Origin: Pseudomonadota bacterium
GTDB lineage: Bacteria > Pseudomonadota > Gammaproteobacteria > Xanthomonadales > Xanthomonadaceae
DNA: 13,177 nt
Reading direction: 5' to 3'
NCBI GenBank assembly: GCA_023395465.1
Contig: JAEWZE010000058.1
Span: 1-13,177, forward strand
Below are positions 7,174-13,177 of this stretch, one piece after another. The notes under the pieces are model-generated. The model worked only from the letters and a program-made list of their open reading frames with translations, was not told the origin of the DNA and ran no database searches. Numbering within the stretch: position 1 is the first letter of the stretch; every line of letters begins with the position of its first letter. A program made the position numbers and the translations under genes.

Positions 7174-8215
7174 GGGCCCTACGCCCATTCCGGGCGGTGA
7201 AGCGAAGCAGCTGCAGGTGCTAGTGGGCCGCGAACTGTGTCTGTTCCTGTCGGTGGATGCCACGAGGGTCCCGGCCAAGCAGCGCGCCAGCTTCATTGCA
7301 CTTGCGGTGAGACGAGCGGCCCCATTCCCTGATCCGGCGCACGAAGCCGCCTGGTCCGGTGCACATGCCGGGGTCTGGTACTGGTCGCGCAGCCGGGTGG
7401 CCGAACTGCTTGGCCCCCAGCCGTTGCGGGTGGCGCGAGTGGTGCCGGAAGCCCAGTACTGCGGTGAACCCATGGCCGAAGGCGCCCAACTGCTCGCGTT
7501 GGCACGGGGCTTTGAGGGTCGTGCATGGAAGGATGCGGGGCTTGTGGCCGACCGGTGGTGGGCTGTTCCGCCGTCGGGGGAGGACTGGGCGGCGTTCCTG
7601 CGGGGGGCGGGGCTGCGGGTGATGGAACTGCCCGATGCAGTCGAGGCTCCCATCGGCCAGACTCCGTGGGCGCAACAACGTCAGGGAACCCGCCTCGCCC
7701 TTGACGATGCCGGAACCTGGCTCCGTCGCGGCGCCGTGGCTGCTGGCGCCATTGCCTGCCTGGCCATCGGTTTTGAGTCGGGGGCGGGACTTCGCGGCCT
7801 GACCGATGTGCGCGCGTCGGAACGGGCCCGGCAACAACTCGATGCACCACTGACCCGCATCCTCGAAGCACGTGCCGATGCGGAACGTGGAGTGGAGGAC
7901 CTGCAGCAGATGATGGCCCTTCGTGCGCCGCGGGGCCAGATGGCGATGCTGGCGGAGATCCGTCGCATCATGCCGTCCCAGGACTGGCGGATCGTGCAGT
8001 GGCAGCAGACCGCCGTCGACCGGCTGGAGGTGATCTTCGCAGTGGAGAGCGTGGATGCGACGGCGCTTGTCTCGGCCTGGGAAACCTCGCCGATGTTCAC
8101 CAACGTGAGCTCCAGCGTCGAGGAAGCAGCGAAGCGTGTGACCATCCGTGCGACGGTCGTCGGTACCGTTCCGCCTGCCGGGATGGCCCCCGATAACGCC
8201 GGAGCACTTCAATGA
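7097..8215 (+). CDS. gspL: Type II secretion platform protein GspL
   Basis: The protein has 372 residues, similar to Xanthomonas XpsL. GspL is a bitopic inner-membrane protein whose cytoplasmic domain recruits GspE and whose periplasmic part binds GspM and GspC. Here residues 1 to about 208 form the cytoplasmic actin-fold-like domain. A modest hydrophobic segment lies near 211-229. Residues 235-280 look helical and charged, and the end (about 285-357) has the PilN/GspL-like ferredoxin-fold pattern (SQDWRIVQWQQ, then RLEVIFAVES). ATG at 7097 starts MKTPIRQWSRR inside the gspK 3' end; the next suitable codon would delete conserved N-terminal sequence. The frame is open further upstream but has no family character there. 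The stop overlaps gspM in an ATGA (8212-8215). Confidence 0.9.
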   Translation: MKTPIRQWSRRLLLRFSPRRVRLGLEGPTPIPGGEAKQLQVLVGRELCLFLSVDATRVPAKQRASFIALAVRRAAPFPDPAHEAAWSGAHAGVWYWSRSRVAELLGPQPLRVARVVPEAQYCGEPMAEGAQLLALARGFEGRAWKDAGLVADRWWAVPPSGEDWAAFLRGAGLRVMELPDAVEAPIGQTPWAQQRQGTRLALDDAGTWLRRGAVAAGAIACLAIGFESGAGLRGLTDVRASERARQQLDAPLTRILEARADAERGVEDLQQMMALRAPRGQMAMLAEIRRIMPSQDWRIVQWQQTAVDRLEVIFAVESVDATALVSAWETSPMFTNVSSSVEEAAKRVTIRATVVGTVPPAGMAPDNAGALQ

Positions 8216-8811
8216 AGGGCCAGTTGCAGTCGCTGTCCCAGCAACTGGCAGGCAATCGCCGCTTGCAGATCGGGCTGGCCCTCGTCGCGGCTCTGCTTTT
8301 CGGCTTTCTGTTGCAGTCGCTGCACGACTGGCGGACCACCCAACAGAAGAACGCGATTGCCGCGGAGATCGACCTGCGCCAGACACGGGGCCTGCGCGGC
8401 CAGGACGTCTGGCTGCGCCGGGCCGAACAGGTGCAGACCGCGCAGAGGGCGCTGCTTGGTGAGATCCCGATTGTGGCCACGCCGGGGCTGGCGCAGGCGA
8501 CAATGCAGAACTGGCTGCGCAGCGTGGCGAACAGCATCCGTACGGCCAGTCCGATGACGATCGAAGTCGGGGAACCGGTCGAGATGGAGCAGCATCCCGG
8601 GGTCTACCGCGCGCGCGCAACCGTGCGCGCCGAGCTGACGCCGCGTCAGGCCTTCGACTTCATGGGCACGGTGGAAGCCGCTCCCAATCTGGCCATCGTG
8701 GAAACCGCCCAGGTTCGCGCCGGCCAAGGTCGGGTGACCATGACGATCGCGGGGTACTATCGGACCGGCACGGACGAAGCAGCCGGCCCCGATGCTGAGG
8801 TCGCACCGTGA
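8212..8811 (+). CDS. gspM: Type II secretion platform protein GspM
   Basis: The 199-residue bitopic inner-membrane protein has a short cytoplasmic N-terminus, one clear transmembrane helix (about 18-35, QIGLALVAALLFGFLLQ), a charged helical stretch (about 40-85) and a C-terminal ferredoxin-like domain ending near 183. GspM stabilises GspL and joins the platform. A GGAG ribosome site (8201-8204) lies 7 nt before the ATG at 8212. The gene is coupled to gspL by ATGA and to the next gene by GTGA. The M letter rests on size, topology and position after gspL, since GspM sequences diverge strongly. Confidence 0.9.
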   Translation: MKGQLQSLSQQLAGNRRLQIGLALVAALLFGFLLQSLHDWRTTQQKNAIAAEIDLRQTRGLRGQDVWLRRAEQVQTAQRALLGEIPIVATPGLAQATMQNWLRSVANSIRTASPMTIEVGEPVEMEQHPGVYRARATVRAELTPRQAFDFMGTVEAAPNLAIVETAQVRAGQGRVTMTIAGYYRTGTDEAAGPDAEVAP

Positions 8812-9329
8812 AGCGGTTGAACACATGGTGGGCCTGGTGCCTGGGGGCGCTGATGACCGGTCTTGCCATAGGCTGGGCCAGCCCACCGCCGCCGCTGCCC
8901 AAGCAGGCGCCTGCCACGGACGACTGGACGCTGCCCGAGGATCCAGTCCCGAGCCGCGCGCTGGCTGCCGAGACACGCAATGCTCTGCAGGCCGTCCGCT
9001 GGGATGGCGAGGAGTCCGGTACAGGTGCGGAAGGCCCCTGGCGTCTGGCGGGTGTCGCCACAGGTCCCGTGGCCCTGATCGAGATGCTCACTGAGCGCAA
9101 GATCATGCGATTGGAGCGCGGCGCGACGCTCGGAGACGCGACGCTCCTGCAAATCGGCCACGACCGGATCCGTATTGAACGTGGCGGTTGCGAACTTGTC
9201 TACCAGCTCTACCGGTCCGAACCGGTCAGCGCCGAAGGAGACAACTGCCCCGAGCCGCAAGCGGCTGAAGATGCAGCCGCAGCGAAACCCTCGGCGCGGA
9301 ATACAAGAACTCGGGCCAGGCGCCGGTGA
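8808..9329 (+). CDS. xpsN: Short GspC-like protein (XpsN type) linking platform and secretin
   Basis: The protein has 173 residues. A short cytoplasmic N-terminus is followed by one transmembrane helix (about 7-24, Trp-rich), a proline-rich linker (25-48) and an HR-like domain (about 76-135; WRLAGVATG, then RLERGATLGD, then RIERGGCELVYQL). This is the region that in GspC contacts the N0 domain of GspD. No PDZ or coiled-coil domain follows; the protein ends in an Ala/Arg-rich tail (RTRARRR). Two periplasmic cysteines, C128 and C147, could pair. GTG at 8808 overlaps the gspM stop (GTGA), fixing the start. In Xanthomonas the equivalent gene between M and D is xpsN, regarded as the GspC counterpart but longer (about 260 residues, from memory). 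Homology to XpsN is inferred from position and pattern. Confidence 0.75.
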   Translation: MKRLNTWWAWCLGALMTGLAIGWASPPPPLPKQAPATDDWTLPEDPVPSRALAAETRNALQAVRWDGEESGTGAEGPWRLAGVATGPVALIEMLTERKIMRLERGATLGDATLLQIGHDRIRIERGGCELVYQLYRSEPVSAEGDNCPEPQAAEDAAAAKPSARNTRTRARRR

Positions 9330-9369
9330 AAACCCGGGCCTCCCCGCGTAACCAGCAAGGAAACGATTG

Positions 9370-11583
9370 ATGAGATTGCGGCTATATACCCCTTGCCTGA
9401 TGGCTCTGTCGGCCATGCTGCTGGCGGGCTGCGCCTCCATCGCGCGATATCCCAAGGAGAGCCTGCCCCCGCTCGGCATCCCGCCTGTCCCCGACCGGGA
9501 CGACTCGGCGCTGCTCGAGGTGCAACAGCGGGCGGAAAGGCGTACCGAGTTGCGGGAGCTGCCAACGCCGAGAATCGGCGCCACCGGGACCGCCGTCGCG
9601 GGTTTGCGGGCCGATTCGGATCTGCCTCCCCTGCCCAACCGCGGCCCGTTCGTGATCAACATCGAGGGCGTGCCGCTCGCAACCTTCGCCAACGAAGTGT
9701 TCGGCAACATGCTCGGTCTGACCACCAAGATCGACCCGGAGGTGACCGCGCTGGAGGAGCTGGTCACGGTGAACACCGCGGAGCGCCTGGACGCGGCGGA
9801 AATGTTCCTGGTCGCACGCCAGGTCCTGTCGGACTATGGCGTGGCGGTTCGCCAGGAAGGTCGGGTGACGCGGATCAGCGTCGCTGCGTCCAATACGGCG
9901 GTGATGCCGCCGCTCATCATCAGTGGGCGTGCGCTGCCCGAGGTCCCGGTCACCCATCGGCCGGTCTTCCAGCTCGTAGAAATGGACGTGGTGACCACGA
10001 ACGACGCTCAGCGCTGGTTGTCCACCATCTACGGTTCGGAGATCCAGATCACAGAGATGCCGGCCCGCAACGCATTGTTGCTGAGTGGCAAGCCGAACAT
10101 GGTGCAGCAAGCACTGTCCGCACTTTCGGTATTCGACCGGCCCACCATGCGCGGCCGCGTGAGCGCCCGGCTAGAACCCGCCTTCCTGCCTCCGGAACAG
10201 CTTGTCCAGCGCCTTTCCGACGTGCTCAACGTGCAGGGTTACTCCACCGCGCGGGCTCCCAACGCGCCGGGAAGCGTGGTCATGCTGCCGGTCCAGGCAG
10301 CCAATTCCGTACTGCTGTTCGCCACCAGCCAGGAGGTCATGGATTACGCCATCGCCTGGGCACGGGAACTCGACAAGGCCAGTCCGACGGCCGGTGACCA
10401 GTCTCTGTTCTATTACCAGGTTCGCAACACGAAAGCCGCCGACATCGCGGCCATTCTCAACGGCAGCAGCATCACCGAAGATCGCGAAGAGGAGGCGGCG
10501 ACAACAGCTGCCGCACCGGGGGCCGCCCCTGCGGCGCCCGCACCCACCCGGCGCCCTGCGGCACGTTCGTCCCGGGCTGGCCCGCTGATCGTCGATGAGC
10601 CGCGCAATGCGTTGATCTACCAAGGCGACCCCGCGCAGTGGGAACGCATGCAGTTGCTGATCCGACAGATCGACCGTGCACCTCGCCAGGTGATGATCGA
10701 GGTCACGATTGCCGAAGTCACTCTGGGCAATGAGCGGTCGCTGGGCGTGAGCTGGTTCGCCAAGAGTGGATTCGGCCGCTTCAACGGTCGCCTCTCCTCC
10801 GGGCAACTTCCTACCTCCGGCGGGGGAGATGACGATGACGATGACAGCGGTGGTGGCAGCAGCGGGTTGACGTATCTGCTCGATGTGGCCGGCGTGAATC
10901 GTGCTGCCCTCAACGCCTTTGCCAATGACAGCCGTGTGACCGTCCTGTCGCGCCCGCACCTGATCGTCAAGAGCGGCAGCGAAGCGAACATCGACGTGGG
11001 TACCGAAGTACCGACCGTGACCATGCAGACGACGTCCAACCAGCAGACGGATGGCAACACCAATCTTCTGCAGTCCATCCAGTACCGGAAAACCGGCATC
11101 ATCACCAGGATCAAGCCTACGGTCTATTCAGACAGTCGGGTGGATCTGGAAATTTCACAGGAGGTCAGCGAGGCGTTGCCTCTGTCGGCCGGCGGGGGGA
11201 TCGGCGGGTCCCCGGCAATCTTCAACCGCTCCCTGAATACGGAGGTCAGTCTGCGCGATGGCGGGTCGATCGTGATGGCTGGGCTCATCTCCGACCGGCA
11301 GACCCGCGGCAACAGCGGCGTGCCGCTGCTCAAGGACATCCCGGTGCTCGGATCCCTGTTCCGGAACACTTCGAGCGATCGTTCGCGCACCGAACTGGTC
11401 ATCATGATCGTGCCATACGTCATCGAAACCGATGAACGGATCCAGGCGATCAGCAACGCGATCATGAATACGATGGGCTCCATCGAGATGCCTGCTCGCG
11501 AGCCACCTTCAGTCCAGGTACCACTCTCCGAGCCTTCACGACCCTCGCCGCAACAATTGCCGCCTCCCCCACCAGTGAACTGA
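9370..11583 (+). CDS. gspD: Type II secretion outer-membrane secretin GspD (lipoprotein type)
   Basis: The 737-residue protein forms the outer-membrane channel for folded exoproteins. The signal peptide ends in the lipobox LAGC (C21), so it is predicted to be lipidated, as known for Xanthomonas XpsD. Domains in order: N0 (about 93-172), N1 (197-257), N2 (266-337), N3 (346-435) carrying an Ala/Pro/Arg-rich insertion (about 371-403), and the secretin domain (about 438-685) with the signature VPLLKDIPVLGSLF (651-664). A GGG-D6-SGGG tract (484-496) interrupts the first part of the secretin domain. The C-terminus is a Pro/Ser-rich tail (about 710-737) where pilotin-binding S domains usually sit. 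ATG at 9370 has AAGGA 8 nt upstream; TTG at 9367, one codon earlier, is a minor alternative. The gap after xpsN is 40 bp. Confidence 0.97.
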   Translation: MRLRLYTPCLMALSAMLLAGCASIARYPKESLPPLGIPPVPDRDDSALLEVQQRAERRTELRELPTPRIGATGTAVAGLRADSDLPPLPNRGPFVINIEGVPLATFANEVFGNMLGLTTKIDPEVTALEELVTVNTAERLDAAEMFLVARQVLSDYGVAVRQEGRVTRISVAASNTAVMPPLIISGRALPEVPVTHRPVFQLVEMDVVTTNDAQRWLSTIYGSEIQITEMPARNALLLSGKPNMVQQALSALSVFDRPTMRGRVSARLEPAFLPPEQLVQRLSDVLNVQGYSTARAPNAPGSVVMLPVQAANSVLLFATSQEVMDYAIAWARELDKASPTAGDQSLFYYQVRNTKAADIAAILNGSSITEDREEEAATTAAAPGAAPAAPAPTRRPAARSSRAGPLIVDEPRNALIYQGDPAQWERMQLLIRQIDRAPRQVMIEVTIAEVTLGNERSLGVSWFAKSGFGRFNGRLSSGQLPTSGGGDDDDDDSGGGSSGLTYLLDVAGVNRAALNAFANDSRVTVLSRPHLIVKSGSEANIDVGTEVPTVTMQTTSNQQTDGNTNLLQSIQYRKTGIITRIKPTVYSDSRVDLEISQEVSEALPLSAGGGIGGSPAIFNRSLNTEVSLRDGGSIVMAGLISDRQTRGNSGVPLLKDIPVLGSLFRNTSSDRSRTELVIMIVPYVIETDERIQAISNAIMNTMGSIEMPAREPPSVQVPLSEPSRPSPQQLPPPPPVN
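10828..10845 (+). repeat. Hexanucleotide repeat in gspD encoding six aspartates
   Basis: Three perfect copies of GATGAC in frame encode D487-D492, flanked by glycine-rich codons on both sides. It is an in-frame microsatellite that could gain or lose Asp-Asp pairs without frameshift. In secretin structures this part of the domain lies in the barrel/gate region, so the acidic glycine-flanked loop may be surface- or lumen-exposed. The repeat is seen; the placement is inferred. Confidence 0.85.
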
Positions 11584-11601
11584 TTGCCCGCAGGAGTTCC
11601 T

Positions 11602-12189
11602 ATGCGCCACTACACCCGATTCTTCGCACCCGTTCTCGCTGCCGTGATGCTTCTTGGCACCTCCTGCGCGCGCCAGGGAAGCGAGGACGACGTTGCCCAT
11701 GACATGGACGAGGGCGGGACTGCGCCCGCGCTTGACGAACAGGCCGCGATCGCTGCGCAAGAAGCCGATCTGCGCAAATCTCTGCCGGCCGCGCAGATCA
11801 CGCCGGTAGACATTTCCGTGACCTTGTCTCCCGCCGCCAAGGCTGCGTTTGCCTCCAATGGCGAGACAATCCAGCTTGAGGTGGTCTACGGCGGTGACCC
11901 CACGCAGGAAGGCCAATCACGCATCAACGAGCTCGGCGTGGTCGAGCTGGGCCGTGTCAGGCGCGAGGTGAAAGACGGCGAAACAGTCACTTTGTCCGAA
12001 GATGTGCTCGACAAGCAACTGCTGGATCTGACCATTGGGCAACCGCAGGTGATGGTGAATGTCACCTCGGGTCGGAAGACGTCGGCCGACAACCTGCTAG
12101 CATGCGACTTCTACTGGGAGACGTTGTCCGTCGCGGGCACCAGCGGCGTCAACATTCCCTGCAAGCTGCTCAGCGAAGTCGCGCAGTAA
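11602..12189 (+). CDS. Predicted lipoprotein of unknown function, last gene of the T2SS operon
   Basis: I do not recognise this 195-residue protein. It has an export signal (RHYTRFFAP followed by VLAAVMLLG) ending in GTSC, a weak lipobox (Gly rather than Leu at -3) with C22 as lipid acceptor and Ala at +2, which would send it to the outer membrane. An acidic low-complexity stretch (about 26-60) precedes a domain (about 66-190) rich in alternating hydrophobic residues, suggesting beta structure. C168 and C187 could form a disulfide. The start ATG at 11602 has AGGAG 5 nt upstream. The gene lies 18 bp after gspD and ends before a terminator, so it is probably the last gene of the T2SS transcript. 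A secretin-assembly role is possible, but the beta-rich look does not resemble helical GspS pilotins. It could also be a secreted T2SS substrate. Confidence 0.8.
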   Translation: MRHYTRFFAPVLAAVMLLGTSCARQGSEDDVAHDMDEGGTAPALDEQAAIAAQEADLRKSLPAAQITPVDISVTLSPAAKAAFASNGETIQLEVVYGGDPTQEGQSRINELGVVELGRVRREVKDGETVTLSEDVLDKQLLDLTIGQPQVMVNVTSGRKTSADNLLACDFYWETLSVAGTSGVNIPCKLLSEVAQ

Positions 12190-12202
12190 GCGCGTCGCAG
12201 CG

Positions 12203-12236
12203 GCCACCCCTCCCGCGAAGCGGCGGGGTGGCTTTC
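12203..12236 (+). terminator. Intrinsic terminator ending the T2SS operon
   Basis: A perfect 8-bp stem, GCCACCCC (12203-12210) with GGGGTGGC (12225-12232), is extended inside by CCGC (12213-12216) pairing with GCGG (12220-12223) around a GAA loop. TTTC follows immediately. The T-run is short, but the GC-rich hairpin 13 bp after the lipoprotein stop is well placed to end the plus-strand transcript. No T-run lies on the opposite side, so it is probably not bidirectional. Confidence 0.65.
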
Positions 12237-12264
12237 GGAGAAACCTCAGAGGAAGAAGTCTGAT

Positions 12265-12300
12265 GCCGCCTGTCTGGACATTATGGCGACAGGACGCGGC
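12265..12300 (-). terminator. Weak hairpin after the cystathionine gene
   Basis: CCTGTC (12269-12274) pairs with GACAGG (12288-12293) around a 13-nt loop, with possible outer GC pairing (GCCG at 12265-12268 with CGGC at 12297-12300). It begins 2 bp after the stop of the minus-strand gene. On the minus strand it is followed by a pyrimidine-rich stretch without a real T-run. It may serve as a terminator or transcript-end hairpin; the evidence is weak. Confidence 0.25.
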
Positions 12301-12301
12301 G

Positions 12302-13177
12302 TCAGCGTAGAGCTTCGTCCAGATCGGCCCGCAGATCGGGCAATGCCTCCACCCCCACGCTCAACCGCACCAGATCATCGCCGATCCCCAGCCGCGCCCG
12401 CGTCTCCACCGGCACCGACGCGTGCGTCATCACCGCGGGATGGTTGACCAGGCTTTCCACCCCACCGAGCGACTCGGCCAGCGTGAACAGCTGCGTGCGT
12501 TCGCAGAAGCGCTTGGCGGCCTCGAAGCCGCCCTTGACGCGGAACGAGAGCATGCCGCCGAAGCCGTCCATCTGCCGTTCCGCCAGCGCATGCTGGGGAT
12601 GCGAGGACAGGCCGGGATAGATCACGTCCTGCACGGCCTCATGCTCCTGCAGGAACTCGGCGATCGCCTGCGCGTTCTCGCAGTGCGCCTTCATGCGCAG
12701 GTGCAGCGTCTTGAGGCCGCGCAGGGCGAGGAAGCTGTCGAACGGCCCCTGCACCGCGCCGGCCGAGTTCTGCAGGAAGGCCATGCGTTCGGCGAGATCG
12801 GCGTTATCGCCGACGACCACCATGCCGCCGACCATGTCCGAGTGGCCGTTGAGGTACTTGGTCGCCGAATGCATCACGATGTCGGCGCCGTGTTCGAGCG
12901 GTCGCTGCAGGATCGGCGAGGCGAATGTGTTGTCGACCACCACCAGCGTGCCGTGGCGATGGGCGATCTGCGCGATCGCCGCGATGTCCACGATCTTGAG
13001 CAGCGGGTTGGTCGGGGTCTCGATCCACACCAGCTTCGTCTTCGGTGTGAGCGCGGCCTCGAAGGTCGCCGCGTCGGTCATGTCGACGAAGCTGAAGTCC
13101 AGCCCGGCGCTGCGCCGGCGCACGCGCTCGAACAGGCGGAAGCTGCCGCCATACAGGTCGTCCATCGCCACGACGTG
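12302..13177 (-). CDS. metB: Cystathionine gamma-synthase/lyase, 5' end outside window
   Basis: This is the C-terminal 291 residues of a PLP-dependent Cys/Met metabolism enzyme; the family is about 390-400 residues, so roughly 100 N-terminal residues lie right of the window. The reading frame is open to the edge (HVVAMDDLYGGS), so the apparent GTG at 13171 and ATG at 13165 are internal codons. Visible signatures are ETPTNPLL, VDNTFASP (Asp contacting the PLP ring nitrogen), HSATKYLNGHSD (PLP Lys encoded at 12857-12859), and the substrate-end motif ESLGGVESLVNHPAVMTH. The enzyme makes cystathionine from an activated homoserine ester and cysteine, or splits cystathionine; the two activities cannot be separated reliably by sequence in this family. 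It is cytosolic, convergent to the T2SS operon and functionally unrelated to it. Confidence 0.93.
   Translation of the reverse strand, partial: HVVAMDDLYGGSFRLFERVRRRSAGLDFSFVDMTDAATFEAALTPKTKLVWIETPTNPLLKIVDIAAIAQIAHRHGTLVVVDNTFASPILQRPLEHGADIVMHSATKYLNGHSDMVGGMVVVGDNADLAERMAFLQNSAGAVQGPFDSFLALRGLKTLHLRMKAHCENAQAIAEFLQEHEAVQDVIYPGLSSHPQHALAERQMDGFGGMLSFRVKGGFEAAKRFCERTQLFTLAESLGGVESLVNHPAVMTHASVPVETRARLGIGDDLVRLSVGVEALPDLRADLDEALR

Noticed and set aside
5367..8976. Several long minus-strand frames across gspI to gspM
   Set aside because: All are shadows of the intact plus-strand genes with biased Arg/Ala/Pro composition and no recognisable domains.
13163..13171. GTG (13171) or ATG (13165) as the real start of the cystathionine gene
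   Set aside because: The family motif continues upstream to the window edge (HVVAMDDLYGGS is internal in these enzymes), and about 100 expected N-terminal residues are missing.

Overview
The window is GC-rich proteobacterial DNA that is almost entirely protein-coding. It carries a nearly complete type II secretion system (T2SS, general secretory pathway). The order G-H-I-J-K-L-M-C/N-D, with the secretin last, a lipoprotein-type secretin, and a short GspC of the XpsN kind lacking a PDZ domain, points to the Xps system of the Xanthomonadaceae/Lysobacteraceae (Xanthomonas, Lysobacter, Luteimonas and relatives). The family-level assignment comes from gene order and protein features only. No genus can be named from this sequence.

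Layout. Positions 1-248 hold no protein gene. They contain a cluster of strong inverted repeats and a sigma70-like promoter pointing left out of the window, possibly the start of a structured RNA or a structured 5' leader. On the minus strand from 4051 to 249, read right to left, lie an ABC-2 type (Wzm/TagG-like) membrane permease, gspE (cytoplasmic ATPase) and gspF (inner-membrane platform protein). A 111-bp divergent intergenic region (4052-4162) follows. On the plus strand from 4163 to 12189 lie gspG (major pseudopilin), gspH, gspI, gspJ, gspK (minor pseudopilins), gspL, gspM (inner-membrane assembly platform), a gspC/xpsN-like gene, gspD (secretin) and a predicted lipoprotein of unknown function. 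These genes are packed tightly, with ATGA/GTGA overlaps or short gaps, and end at a good hairpin terminator (12203-12236). The window closes with the 3' part of a convergent PLP-dependent cystathionine gamma-synthase/lyase gene (12302-13177, 5' end cut off).

How the parts work together. GspE hydrolyses ATP at the cytoplasmic face and docks on GspL. GspF, GspL and GspM form the inner-membrane platform. GspG plus the tip pseudopilins H, I, J and K form the periplasmic pseudopilus. The GspC-like protein links the platform to the GspD channel in the outer membrane, through which folded exoproteins leave the cell. No prepilin peptidase (GspO/PilD) or recognisable GspS-type pilotin is encoded here. 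The peptidase must be elsewhere, and the lipoprotein after gspD is a speculative pilotin candidate.

The most unusual points are: the split of the usually co-directional E-F-G...D cluster into two divergent units; an orphan polysaccharide-export-type ABC permease (no ATPase gene beside it) placed 8 bp before gspE; the very small GspC-like protein with an arginine-rich tail; a six-aspartate tract inside the secretin domain; the unassigned lipoprotein; and the structured, promoter-bearing element at the left edge. I see no mobile element, CRISPR array, tRNA or rRNA.
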